Origin: Actinomadura rifamycini DSM 43936
GTDB taxonomy: Bacteria > Actinomycetota > Actinomycetes > Streptosporangiales > Streptosporangiaceae
Direction: 5' to 3'
DNA length: 64,000 nucleotides
Assembly (NCBI RefSeq): GCF_000425065.1
Contig: NZ_AULB01000013.1
Coordinates: forward strand, 62,001 to 126,000
Under the pieces are notes generated by a model. It did no database searches. It was not told where the DNA came from and was given only the letters and a program-made list of their open reading frames with translations. The translations under genes and the position numbers were made by a program. Positions 17,206 through 24,980 of the stretch are shown here, piece after piece (within the stretch, counting starts at the first letter, position 1; the number at the start of each line of letters is the position of its first letter).

Positions 17206-18143
17206 GAGACCCTCGCCTTCGGGTTGAGCCAGCCGATCAGGACGTCCACCAGCAGGTTGATCGCGATGACGCCGACCACGGTGACCATCACGATCGCCAT
17301 GATCATCGGGATGTCGCCGCGGGTGGTGTAGGTGACGGTCATGCTGCCGATGCCCGGCAGGCCGAAGATCTGCTCGACCAGCACCGCGCCGCCGAGCATC
17401 CCGACGAACTGCAGGCCGAGGACCGTCAGCGGCGGGGCCGCCGCGTTGCGCAGCACGTGCCGGAACAGGATCCGGCCGGGCGGGAGGCCGCGGGCGCGCA
17501 GCGTCCGCACGTAGTCCTGCCGGAGCACGTCGATGACGGCGCCGCGCACCTGCTGGGACACGCCCGCGACGGCCGCGACCGACAGCGACGCGACCGGCAG
17601 CGTGATCGTCGACAGCCAGCCGGACGGCGACTCGGAGAACCCGGTGTAGCCGATGGCGGGGAACCAGTCCAGCCGCACCGCGAACACCACGACGATCACG
17701 AGCGTGACCAGGAAGCCGGGCAGCGCGTACCCGACCACGCCCAGGATCTGGACGAACCGGTCGATCGCGCCGCGCCGCACGCCGGCCCACACGCCGAGCA
17801 GCAGCGACAGGACGGCGCTGACCAGCGTCACCCCGGCCATCAGGCTGAGGGTGACGGGCAGCCGAGTGGTGATGGACCGCAGGACGTCCTCGCCGGTGAA
17901 CCAGGACGTGCCGAAGTCGCCGCGCAGCGCGTGCGCGAGCCAGTCGGCGTACTGGGCGGGCACGGGGCGGTCGAGGCCCAGCTCGGCGTTCTTGGCGTCC
18001 ACCAGATCCTGCGCGGCGCGATTGCCGAGCAGTTGGCGGCCCACGTCGTTGTCGGGGATCGACAGCAGCAGGTAGGAGAGGGCGGAGATCACGAACAGGA
18101 GCACGACCCCCGCCGCGGTCCTGCGCAGTACGAAGCTCAGCAT
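17202..18143 (-). CDS. Dpp-type ABC transporter permease (DppB-like)
   Basis: Inner-membrane permease of 313 residues of the binding-protein-dependent type. It has an N-terminal membrane segment followed by an external domain containing LGLDRPVPAQYADWLAHALRG, and five further membrane segments. The cytoplasmic EAA-like loop VRTLRARGLPPGRILFRHVL lies near residues 210-230. It starts at ATG 18143 and overlaps the downstream fusion gene by 4 nt. A strong hairpin separates it from the solute-binding protein gene. Confidence 0.93.
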   Translation of the reverse strand: MLSFVLRRTAAGVVLLFVISALSYLLLSIPDNDVGRQLLGNRAAQDLVDAKNAELGLDRPVPAQYADWLAHALRGDFGTSWFTGEDVLRSITTRLPVTLSLMAGVTLVSAVLSLLLGVWAGVRRGAIDRFVQILGVVGYALPGFLVTLVIVVVFAVRLDWFPAIGYTGFSESPSGWLSTITLPVASLSVAAVAGVSQQVRGAVIDVLRQDYVRTLRARGLPPGRILFRHVLRNAAAPPLTVLGLQFVGMLGGAVLVEQIFGLPGIGSMTVTYTTRGDIPMIMAIVMVTVVGVIAINLLVDVLIGWLNPKARVS

Positions 18144-18179
18144 CTGACTCGGCTTCTGTGGTGGGGAGGGCTGGTCCGG

Positions 18180-18212
18180 GGGCGCCGGACGGGAGCGGGC
18201 CGTCCGGCGCCC
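18180..18212 (-). terminator. Intercistronic hairpin between solute-binding protein and permease genes
   Basis: A perfect 13-bp inverted repeat (18180-18192 with 18200-18212, arm GGGCGCCGGACGG) with a 7-nt loop lies in the 75-bp gap between the binding-protein stop and the permease start. It lacks a T-tract in the minus direction. It may be a partial terminator or an RNA-stabilising 3' hairpin that gives excess binding protein over membrane subunits, a common arrangement in such operons. Confidence 0.75.
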
Positions 18213-18218
18213 GCGCCG

Positions 18219-19751
18219 TCATCCGGCCGGCGCGTAGTTGTAGATCGACGGCAGGGCCATGCCGGACTGCGGCTCGATCGTCACGCCGCCGTCCGACACG
18301 TGCAGGTACGACAGCCGGTAGAACGGGACGAACCACGCCTCCTCGACGAGGTGCCGGTTCAGTTCGTGCAGCTGCGCCTCGGCCTGCTCCGGCTGGACGG
18401 CGCCGATCCGCGGCAGCAGTTCCCGCACGGTCGCGTCGGTGGTGCCGAAGAAGTTGAACGTGCCGGGGAGCACGAGCTCGCCGATCGCGACCCAGTCGTT
18501 GGCCGACTGGCCCATGTTCATGACCATGCCGGAGTACTCGCGGTCGGTGAAGATGCGCCGGACGGCCGACTGGTCCATGTCGTCCCAGGTCAGTTCGACG
18601 CCGATCGCCTTGAAGTACGTCTGCAGGGAGGCGGCGAGCGCGTCGGGGACGATCGCGGAGATGCGCGGCAGCTTCAGGTCGAAGCCGTCCGCGTACCCGG
18701 CCTCCTTGAGGAGCCGCTTGGCCTTCGCCGGGTCGTAGGAGTAGTAGGAGTCGAGTTCCTCCTGGTAGGCGACGCTCTCGGTGCCGAACACCTGGCTCGT
18801 CGCCTCGCCGCGGCCCTGCTGGATCTTGGCGAGCATCGTCGGGCGGTCGATGGCGTGGTTGAGGGCCTGCCGCACCTTCGGCTCGGCGAGCGCGGGCGTG
18901 ATCTTCCCGCCGCGGTCGAACAGCAGGATGCCCTGGAAGTCGAACTCCTGCTTCCGCGTCTCGACGCCGGGGTCCTTCTCGATGCGGGCCTGCGCGTTGG
19001 CGGTCTGCAGGACGGCCGCGTTCACCTGCCCGGTCTTGAGCCCGTTGACGATCGCGGTCTCGTTGTCGAAGTACTGGAACGTGAGCTGCTTGTAGGGCAG
19101 TTCCGTGCCCCAGTAGCCGGTGTCGGCGGTGTAGACCCACTTCGTGCCGATGGCGGTCCGGCCGGAGTCGAGGTCGTACGGGCCGGTGCCGTCCGGCTTC
19201 GTCTTCAGCGGGTCGCCCGCGTCGTCGAACTTCGCCGGGTTGGCCATGAGCCCGGCGGCGTCGCTGAGGTAGAACAGCATCGCCGGGTTCGGCTGCTTCA
19301 GGTGCAGGACGACGTGCGTCGCGTCGGTGACCTCGATCTCCTCGACGTCCGCGAGCGTCTTGGCCATCCCGCCGCCGCCCGCGGCGAACCGCTCCATGTT
19401 CGCCTTGACGGCGGCCCCGTCGAACGGCGTGCCGTCGTCGAACTTCACGTCGCCGCGCAGGGTGAGCGTCAGCTCGGTGCGGTCGCCGTTGTACTCCCAC
19501 TTCGTGGCGAGCATCGGGCTGTAGGCCCCGTCCGGTTCGCGCTTGACGAGCGTGTCGTAGGCCGCCTGGAAGAACGGCATCGCGCTGCCCGCCGCGTCCT
19601 TGGGGTCGAGGCTCTGCGGCAGGGTCATGGTCGCAACGGTGAGGGAGTCGGACGAGCCGCCCCCTTCGCCGGAGCCGCCGCACGCGCTCAGCGCGGCCGC
19701 CGCCGCGGCGCAGGCCGCGAGCGCCGCGACCCCCCTCGTGATCTTCTGCAT
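18219..19751 (-). CDS. ABC transporter solute-binding lipoprotein, family 5
   Basis: Lipoprotein of 510 residues. A basic start MQKITRG and a hydrophobic Ala-rich segment end in the lipobox LSAC (about residues 26-29), followed by a Gly/Ser linker. SBP_bac_5 landmarks follow: LPQSLDPKDAAG near the N-terminus, PYDLDSGRTAIGTKWVYTA in the middle, and VRQALNHAIDRPTML near residue 310. The family name is peptide/nickel binding, but several members bind cello- and other oligosaccharides. The glycosidases around it make a sugar ligand likely here. ATG 19751 is preceded by GGAG. The palindrome at 19838 lies upstream, shared with the divergent tetR gene. Confidence 0.92.
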   Translation of the reverse strand: MQKITRGVAALAACAAAAAALSACGGSGEGGGSSDSLTVATMTLPQSLDPKDAAGSAMPFFQAAYDTLVKREPDGAYSPMLATKWEYNGDRTELTLTLRGDVKFDDGTPFDGAAVKANMERFAAGGGGMAKTLADVEEIEVTDATHVVLHLKQPNPAMLFYLSDAAGLMANPAKFDDAGDPLKTKPDGTGPYDLDSGRTAIGTKWVYTADTGYWGTELPYKQLTFQYFDNETAIVNGLKTGQVNAAVLQTANAQARIEKDPGVETRKQEFDFQGILLFDRGGKITPALAEPKVRQALNHAIDRPTMLAKIQQGRGEATSQVFGTESVAYQEELDSYYSYDPAKAKRLLKEAGYADGFDLKLPRISAIVPDALAASLQTYFKAIGVELTWDDMDQSAVRRIFTDREYSGMVMNMGQSANDWVAIGELVLPGTFNFFGTTDATVRELLPRIGAVQPEQAEAQLHELNRHLVEEAWFVPFYRLSYLHVSDGGVTIEPQSGMALPSIYNYAPAG

Positions 19752-19837
19752 CGTTACTCCGTTCTCCGAGCACAACGGCTGTTCCACGCACGGGCGGTCG
19801 GAGCTCCCGCCGGGGTGTCGGCGAGCATACACGCGGA

Positions 19838-19855
19838 ACTAACCACGTGGTAGGT
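19838..19855. promoter_or_regulatory. Operator copy 2 of glycoside regulon palindrome
   Basis: ACTAACCACGTGGTAGGT, with a perfect 10-bp palindromic core ACCACGTGGT (19842-19851). It lies in the intergenic region between the importer operon (minus, start 19751) and the TetR gene (plus, start 19925), so one protein could control both directions. It is the best-conserved of the three copies. Confidence 0.75.
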
Positions 19856-19924
19856 TTTGCTCGGTCGAAGGATGCGCTGAAGGATGAACCCGCCCAGCCC
19901 GCCATCCCAGGAAGGCCCGCACCC

Positions 19925-20758
19925 ATGAGCGAACAGACCCCGCGCCGCGCGCCCGGCGGCACGTCCGGCCGCACGTCCGGCCGCGAGGGACCGACGGGTC
20001 GCAAGGGGCCGACGGGTCGCAAGGGGCCGACGGGTCGCAAGGGGCCGACGAAGGGCGAGCGCACCCGCGCGACGATCCTCGACTCGGCGACCGAGCTGTT
20101 CTCCCGGTCCGGGTTCCACGCCGTCTCCCTGCGCGACATCGCCGCGCACGCCGGGCTCACCCACGCGGGCCTGCTGCACCACTTCCCCGGCAAGGAGGAC
20201 GTGCTGATCAAGGTGCTCGGCCGCCGCGACCGCGCCGACGCCGCGCTGATGTTCGCCCCGGGCACCGACGAGCGCCCCGAGGCGCTGCTGGACGCGACCG
20301 TCCGGATCGTCCACCGCAACATGCGGACGCCCGGCATGGTCGGCCTCTACGTCAAGATCTCCGGCGAGGCCGCCGACCCCGAGCACCCCGCGCACGACTA
20401 CTTCGTCCAGCGCTACCGCCTGCTCCGCGAGCGGCTCACCGCCGCGTTCGCCGAGCTGTTCGCGCAGCCCGACCCGCCCCTGCACCACGACGCGGGCATC
20501 GTCGCCGGCCAGTTCCTCGCCCTCATGGACGGCCTGCAGACGCAGTGGCTCCTGGAACCCGAGGCCGTCGACATGCACGCGTCCGTCGTCGCGTTCCTCC
20601 GCCAGCTCGGGCTCGCCCTCGAACTGTCCCCGGAGCCCGCGCCGCCGACGCCCGCGGCGTCCGCGAGGGCCGCGGCGTCCGGCTCGTCCTCGCCCGATAC
20701 CGGCTCCGCCGACCCGTCCCCGCCCGCGAAGGAACCGCATGACACAGACCGACCGTGA
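19925..20758 (+). CDS. TetR-family regulator of the glycoside locus
   Basis: Regulator of 277 residues. A basic low-complexity N-terminal tail (about 1-42) contains three GRKGPT-like repeats. The TetR HTH follows, from TRATILDSATELFSRSGF through VSLRDIAAHAGLTHAGLLHH to FPGKEDVL. A long helical ligand-binding domain and an Ala/Pro/Ser-rich tail complete it. ATG 19925 was preferred over the upstream GTG that lies inside the palindrome. The stop overlaps the GH3 start by 20 nt, so the two are co-expressed. It is the natural candidate to bind the three ACTwACCAynTGGT sites. Confidence 0.88.
   Translation: MSEQTPRRAPGGTSGRTSGREGPTGRKGPTGRKGPTGRKGPTKGERTRATILDSATELFSRSGFHAVSLRDIAAHAGLTHAGLLHHFPGKEDVLIKVLGRRDRADAALMFAPGTDERPEALLDATVRIVHRNMRTPGMVGLYVKISGEAADPEHPAHDYFVQRYRLLRERLTAAFAELFAQPDPPLHHDAGIVAGQFLALMDGLQTQWLLEPEAVDMHASVVAFLRQLGLALELSPEPAPPTPAASARAAASGSSSPDTGSADPSPPAKEPHDTDRP
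19991..20044 (+). repeat. Three perfect 18-bp tandem repeats in tetR 5' end
   Basis: The unit CCGACGGGTCGCAAGGGG occurs three times in a row, followed by a partial fourth copy. It encodes repeated PTGRKG in the regulator's basic N-terminal tail. Length variation by slippage would keep the frame and change only tail charge and length. Confidence 0.9.
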
Positions 20759-22949
20759 CCCCGCGCGCCTCTCCCTGGAGGAGCGGGCGTCGCTCACCTC
20801 GGGCCGCGACACCTGGCACACCGAGGCCGTGCGGGACGTCCCCGCGATCACCCTCGCGGACGGCCCGCACGGCGTCCGCCGCCAGACCCGCGGGTCCGGC
20901 GACGCGCTCGGGCTGACCGACAGCGTGCCCGCGACGTGCTTCCCCCCGGCCGTCGCGCTCGGCTCCTCCTGGGACCCCGGCCTGGCCCGGCGCGTCGGCG
21001 AGGCCCTCGCCCGCGAGGCGGCCGCGCTGGGCGCCGACGTCCTGCTCGGTCCCGGCGTCAACATCAAGCGGTCCCCGCTGTGCGGCCGCAACTTCGAGTA
21101 CTTCTCCGAGGACCCGCACGTCAGCGGCGTCATGGGGGCCGCGCTCGTCGCCGGGATCCAGTCCCGCGGCATCGGCGCGTGCGTCAAGCACTTCGCGGTC
21201 AACAACCAGGAGACCGACCGCATGCGGATCAGCGCGGACGTCGACGAGCGGACGCTCCGCGAGATCTACCTGCCCGCGTTCGAGCACATCGTCCGCGAGG
21301 CGTCCCCGTACCTGGTGATGTGCTCCTACAACAAGATCAACGGCGTGTACGCGAGCGAGAACCGGTGGCTGCTCACCGAGGTCCTGCGCGAGCAGTGGGG
21401 CTTCGACGGCGTCGTCGTGTCCGACTGGGGGGCCGTCAACGACCGCGTCGCCGCGCTCGCCGCCGGCCTCGACCTCGAGATGCCGCCCACCCGCACCGAC
21501 CGCGAGATCGTCGACGCCGTCCGCGCGGGCCGCCTCGACGAGGACGCCGTCACCCGCGCCGCCGACCGCGTCGCCGCCCTCGCCGACCGCGTCGGCCGGG
21601 CCGAGCGGGCCGACGGCTGGGACGTCGACGCGCACCACGAGCTCGCCCGCGAGGCCGCGCGCGGCTCGATCGTCCTGCTGAAGAACGACGGCGTCCTCCC
21701 GCTGGCCGCCGGGCGGCGCGTCGCCGTCGTCGGCGAACTCGCCCGCACCCCCCGCTACCAGGGGCACGGCAGCTCCCACGTCGTCCCCACCCGCCTCGAC
21801 AACGCGTGGGACGCCCTCCGCGCGGAGACCGGCGGCACGTTCGCCGCGGGCTACCGGCTGGACGGCGAACCCGACGAGGCGCTCGCCGCCGAGGCCGTCG
21901 CCGCCGCCGCGGCCGCCGACGTCGCCGTCGTCTTCCTCGGCCTGCCCGACCAGGCCGAGTCCGAGGGCTTCGACCGCACGAGCATCGACCTGCCCGCCGT
22001 CCAGACCGCCCTGCTGCGCCGCGTCGCCGCCGCCTGCCCCGAGGTCGCCGTCGTCCTCGCCAACGGCGGCGTCGTGTCCGTCGCCGAGTGGCAGGACGCC
22101 GCCGGCGCCGTCCTGGAGGGCTGGCTGCCCGGCCAGGCGGGCGGCTCCGCCATCGCCGACCTGCTGCTCGGCGTGCACAGCCCGTCCGGACGGCTCACCG
22201 AGACGATCCCGAACCGGCTCGCCGACGTCCCGTCCCACCTGCACTTCCCCGGAGCGGACGGCCACGTCGCCTACGGCGAGGGACGGTACGTCGGCTACCG
22301 CCACTACGACACGCTCGGCCGCGACGTCGCCTACCCGTTCGGCCACGGCCTGTCCTACACGCGGTTCGCCTACTCCGGCCTCGACGTCCGCGAGACCGGG
22401 ACGAACGCGTGGACCGTCGAGGCCACGGTCACGAACACCGGCGAGCGCGCGGCGCACGAGGTCGTCCAGCTGTACGTGGCGTTCGACGAGGAGATCCCGA
22501 CGCGTCCCCGGCACGAGCTGCGCGGCTTCGCGAAGGTCGGGACGGCGCCGGGGGAGAGCGTCCGCGTCCGGTTCGACCTCACCGCCCGCGACATCGCGCG
22601 GTGGTCGCCGTCCCTCGGCGACTGGCGCGTCGACCCCGGCGCGTTCACGGTCGAGGTCGGTGCGTCGTCCCGCGACATCCGCCTCCGCGCCGAGCTGTCC
22701 ACGCCCGGGGACGGCCGCACCGCCGGGCTGGACCGCATGTCCACGCTCGGCGAGTGGCTGGACCACCCGGTCGGCTCGCGCGTGCTGAAGTCGCGGCTGC
22801 GCCGGGCGGACGGCCTCGCCTCGGCGGGGTCGCCCGCGCTGCTGGCGCTCGCCCGGGGGATCCCGCTGGCGAAGTTCGGCACCTTCGGCATCGGCCTGAC
22901 CGGCGACGTCGTGGACGAGCTCGTCGCCGCCGTCCGCGCGGAGTCCTGA
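20739..22949 (+). CDS. GH3 beta-glycosidase
   Basis: Glycoside hydrolase family 3 enzyme of 736 residues, without signal peptide and therefore cytoplasmic. The N-terminal barrel shows TLADGPHGVRRQ, GRNFEYFSEDP, KHFAVNNQETDR (about 150-161) and the nucleophile motif GVVVSDWGAV with Asp229. The second domain contains KNDGVLPL and GFDRTSIDLP. The C-terminus has a fibronectin-III-like domain (YPFGHGLSYTRFAY to about 665) and a short helical tail. The layout matches beta-glucosidases that hydrolyse imported di- and oligosaccharides. It overlaps the TetR gene, so its expression follows the regulator. Confidence 0.95.
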   Translation: MTQTDRDPARLSLEERASLTSGRDTWHTEAVRDVPAITLADGPHGVRRQTRGSGDALGLTDSVPATCFPPAVALGSSWDPGLARRVGEALAREAAALGADVLLGPGVNIKRSPLCGRNFEYFSEDPHVSGVMGAALVAGIQSRGIGACVKHFAVNNQETDRMRISADVDERTLREIYLPAFEHIVREASPYLVMCSYNKINGVYASENRWLLTEVLREQWGFDGVVVSDWGAVNDRVAALAAGLDLEMPPTRTDREIVDAVRAGRLDEDAVTRAADRVAALADRVGRAERADGWDVDAHHELAREAARGSIVLLKNDGVLPLAAGRRVAVVGELARTPRYQGHGSSHVVPTRLDNAWDALRAETGGTFAAGYRLDGEPDEALAAEAVAAAAAADVAVVFLGLPDQAESEGFDRTSIDLPAVQTALLRRVAAACPEVAVVLANGGVVSVAEWQDAAGAVLEGWLPGQAGGSAIADLLLGVHSPSGRLTETIPNRLADVPSHLHFPGADGHVAYGEGRYVGYRHYDTLGRDVAYPFGHGLSYTRFAYSGLDVRETGTNAWTVEATVTNTGERAAHEVVQLYVAFDEEIPTRPRHELRGFAKVGTAPGESVRVRFDLTARDIARWSPSLGDWRVDPGAFTVEVGASSRDIRLRAELSTPGDGRTAGLDRMSTLGEWLDHPVGSRVLKSRLRRADGLASAGSPALLALARGIPLAKFGTFGIGLTGDVVDELVAAVRAES

Positions 22950-22967
22950 GACCGGTTCCCTGAGACC

Positions 22968-23001
22968 GGGGGTCGGCCGCACCGCGCCGCGGCCGGCCCC
23001 C
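22968..23001. terminator. Bidirectional terminator hairpin between GH3 and GH1
   Basis: A 13-bp stem (22968-22980 with 22989-23001, one mismatch) and 8-nt loop lie exactly between the convergent GH3 and GH1 stop codons. There is no U-run, as is usual in such GC-rich genomes. Confidence 0.75.
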
Positions 23002-23007
23002 TTCGCG

Positions 23008-24168
23008 TCAGTCCAGGACGCCCGTGCGGGCGACCTCGCCGAGCCACCGGGCGCTCGGCTTCACCGTGCGGGCGAACGTGTCCCGGTCGACCGCGACGAG
23101 CCCGAACGTCGGCGCGTACGTCCCCCACTCGTAGTTGTCGAGCAGCGACCAGTGCAGGTACCCGCGGACGTCGGCGCCGCCGGCCATCGCGTCCCGCAGG
23201 CCCGCGAGCGCGCCCCGCGTGTACTCGATCCGCTCGGCGTCGTCCCGGGTCGCGACGCCGTTCTCCGTCACGAGGATCGGCACCCCCGGGATCCGCGCCG
23301 CCGTGTGCCGGACCGCGCCGCCGAGCGCCGCCGGGTAGAACTCCCAGCCGGTGAGGGTGCGGCGCGCGCCGTCCGGCTCGGGCAGCGCCCCGTCCCTACC
23401 GATCCGCACCCGCGTGTACGCCTGCACGCCGATGAAGTCGTCGTCCGCGGCGGCGTCGAGGAACCGGTCCTCGCGCGACAGCGCCCACGCGTCGCGCTCG
23501 GCCTCCGCGCCGCCGGCGGCCTCGAAGTTCTGGTTCGCGACCGTCCACCCCGACTTCAGCGGACCGAGTTCCTCCCGCGCGGCGCGGTGCGCCTCCGTCA
23601 GCGCGTCGGCGACGGCCGGGTCGGGCGGGGGCATCGCGCCGGCGACGTTCTCGCTGCGCTCCCCGCGCCGCACCATGGCCGCCATCATCGCGAGCATGTT
23701 CGGCTCGTTGATCGTGCACACCCACGGGACGCCGTCCAGGATCGGCCGCACCGCCCGCACGTACCGCCGGAACCGCTCGACCGCGCCGGGGTCCGTCCAG
23801 CCGCCCGCCTTCGCGAACCACAGCGGGCTCGTGAAGTGGTGCAGCGTCACGACCGGGGTCAGCCCCCGCTCCAGGCAGCCCTCGACGACGCGCCGGTAGT
23901 GCGCCAGCGCGGCCCGCGACACCCGGCCCTCGACCGGCTCGATCCGCGCCCATTCGAGCCCGAACCGGTAGGCGTTCAGGCCGAGGCCGCGGACGATGTC
24001 GAGGTCCTCGGGCCACCGGTGGTAGGAGTCGCACGCGTCGCCGCTCCGCTCCGGCAGGAAGCCGTCCGGCCGGTTTTCCAGCGCCCAGAAGTCGCTCGCG
24101 ACGTTGTTCCCCTCCGTCTGGTGGGCGCTGGTCGCCGCACCCCACAGGAACCCGTCCGGAAAGCCCAC
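23008..24168 (-). CDS. GH1 beta-glycosidase
   Basis: Family 1 glycosidase of 386 residues. It has the N-terminal signature FPDGFLWGAATSAHQTEG, then YRFGLEWARIEP. The acid/base is in CTINEPN (Glu155) and the nucleophile in LVTENGVA (Glu302). The aglycone-side LHWSLLDNYEW follows near the C-terminus. At 386 residues it is shorter than the usual 440-480, so some barrel loops must be short. ATG 24168 follows GAGGAGGAC. The palindrome at 24201-24218 is about 33 nt upstream of the start. Confidence 0.94.
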   Translation of the reverse strand: MGFPDGFLWGAATSAHQTEGNNVASDFWALENRPDGFLPERSGDACDSYHRWPEDLDIVRGLGLNAYRFGLEWARIEPVEGRVSRAALAHYRRVVEGCLERGLTPVVTLHHFTSPLWFAKAGGWTDPGAVERFRRYVRAVRPILDGVPWVCTINEPNMLAMMAAMVRRGERSENVAGAMPPPDPAVADALTEAHRAAREELGPLKSGWTVANQNFEAAGGAEAERDAWALSREDRFLDAAADDDFIGVQAYTRVRIGRDGALPEPDGARRTLTGWEFYPAALGGAVRHTAARIPGVPILVTENGVATRDDAERIEYTRGALAGLRDAMAGGADVRGYLHWSLLDNYEWGTYAPTFGLVAVDRDTFARTVKPSARWLGEVARTGVLD

Positions 24169-24200
24169 GTTCGTCCTCCTCGTTCGCGCTGACGAAGAGA

Positions 24201-24218
24201 ACTTACCACCTGGTTAGT
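24201..24218. promoter_or_regulatory. Operator copy 3 of glycoside regulon palindrome
   Basis: ACTTACCACCTGGTTAGT upstream of GH1. It shares the ACTwACCAynTGGT core and the T-rich right flank with the sites at 12868 and 19838. Its position just upstream of the ribosome site would let a bound repressor block GH1 transcription. Confidence 0.7.
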
Positions 24219-24225
24219 TTTCGCT

Positions 24226-24813
24226 TCAGGCCCAGAAGCCGCTGCCCATCACCGACCAGACGACGTACACGGCGACCCCGGCGGACACGGCCAGCCCGAG
24301 GGCGACGCCCACCGGCCGCCACACGCCCGACTCGCGGCGCACCAGCGCCCGCCGCGCCGCGAACCCGAGCACCGCGACCCCGGCGACGCCGAGCCCGGCC
24401 GCGCTCACGCCCTTCGCCCGGACGTTCGCGCGCCCCGTCGCGTCCGCCCGCGCGAGCCCGTCGGCGCCCGGCCCGTCCAGCAGCCGCGCCGGGAACGACT
24501 CCCCGACCCGCACGCCCTCCGCGTCGTGGCTGTTCGGGAGCGACACGTGCTCCCGCACGAGCCGTCCGTCGTCCGAGCGGAACGAGCCGCCGCAGTAGGT
24601 CTTCCCCCGGCGCTCGGCGCACTGCGCCAGCGTGAACGACCCCGGCGCCCCCTCCTCCAGGGCCTTCGCCGGTTCCAGGTAGTTGCTGCCGAACATCGTC
24701 CAGGCCAGCGGCAGCAGGAGCGCGCCGCCGCCCGCGGTGATCAGTGCCCGCTTCGCCGGGTTCTCGGTCCGCTGCGGGCCGCTCACCTGATTCTTCTCGC
24801 TCATATCCGCCAT
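24226..24813 (-). CDS. Membrane protein of unknown function
   Basis: Protein of 195 residues (186 or so if translation starts at the second Met). One membrane segment (about 23-40) is followed by an extracytoplasmic part of roughly 85 residues with two cysteines (AQCAERRGKTYCGG). Two further membrane segments lie at about 138-155 and 168-190. I do not recognise a family. It resembles small actinobacterial envelope proteins with a disulfide-bonded loop. No strong ribosome site is seen, so the exact start is uncertain. It lies upstream of GH1 on the same strand but is separated from it by the operator site. Confidence 0.65.
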   Translation of the reverse strand: MADMSEKNQVSGPQRTENPAKRALITAGGGALLLPLAWTMFGSNYLEPAKALEEGAPGSFTLAQCAERRGKTYCGGSFRSDDGRLVREHVSLPNSHDAEGVRVGESFPARLLDGPGADGLARADATGRANVRAKGVSAAGLGVAGVAVLGFAARRALVRRESGVWRPVGVALGLAVSAGVAVYVVWSVMGSGFWA

Positions 24814-24980
24814 ATCGTCGTGACCGATTTTCCGGTCTTCGACGGCCGAGCGGCACGCTCGGTTCCGGACGGTGCGCGGATCGTGAGCGGCCCGCGCCCC
24901 CTTGATCCGCCACCCCCGCCACGGCAGCGTGTCCGGCGACGCGGCACGGGCGAGTGCGGCACGGGCGAGGAGGACGGGCG

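Noticed and set aside
15421..20337. 1638-residue minus-strand frame covering the whole transporter region
   Set aside because: Only the last 594 residues are a real protein (permease-ATPase fusion starting at GTG 17205); the rest is out of frame with the genuine permease and binding-protein genes.
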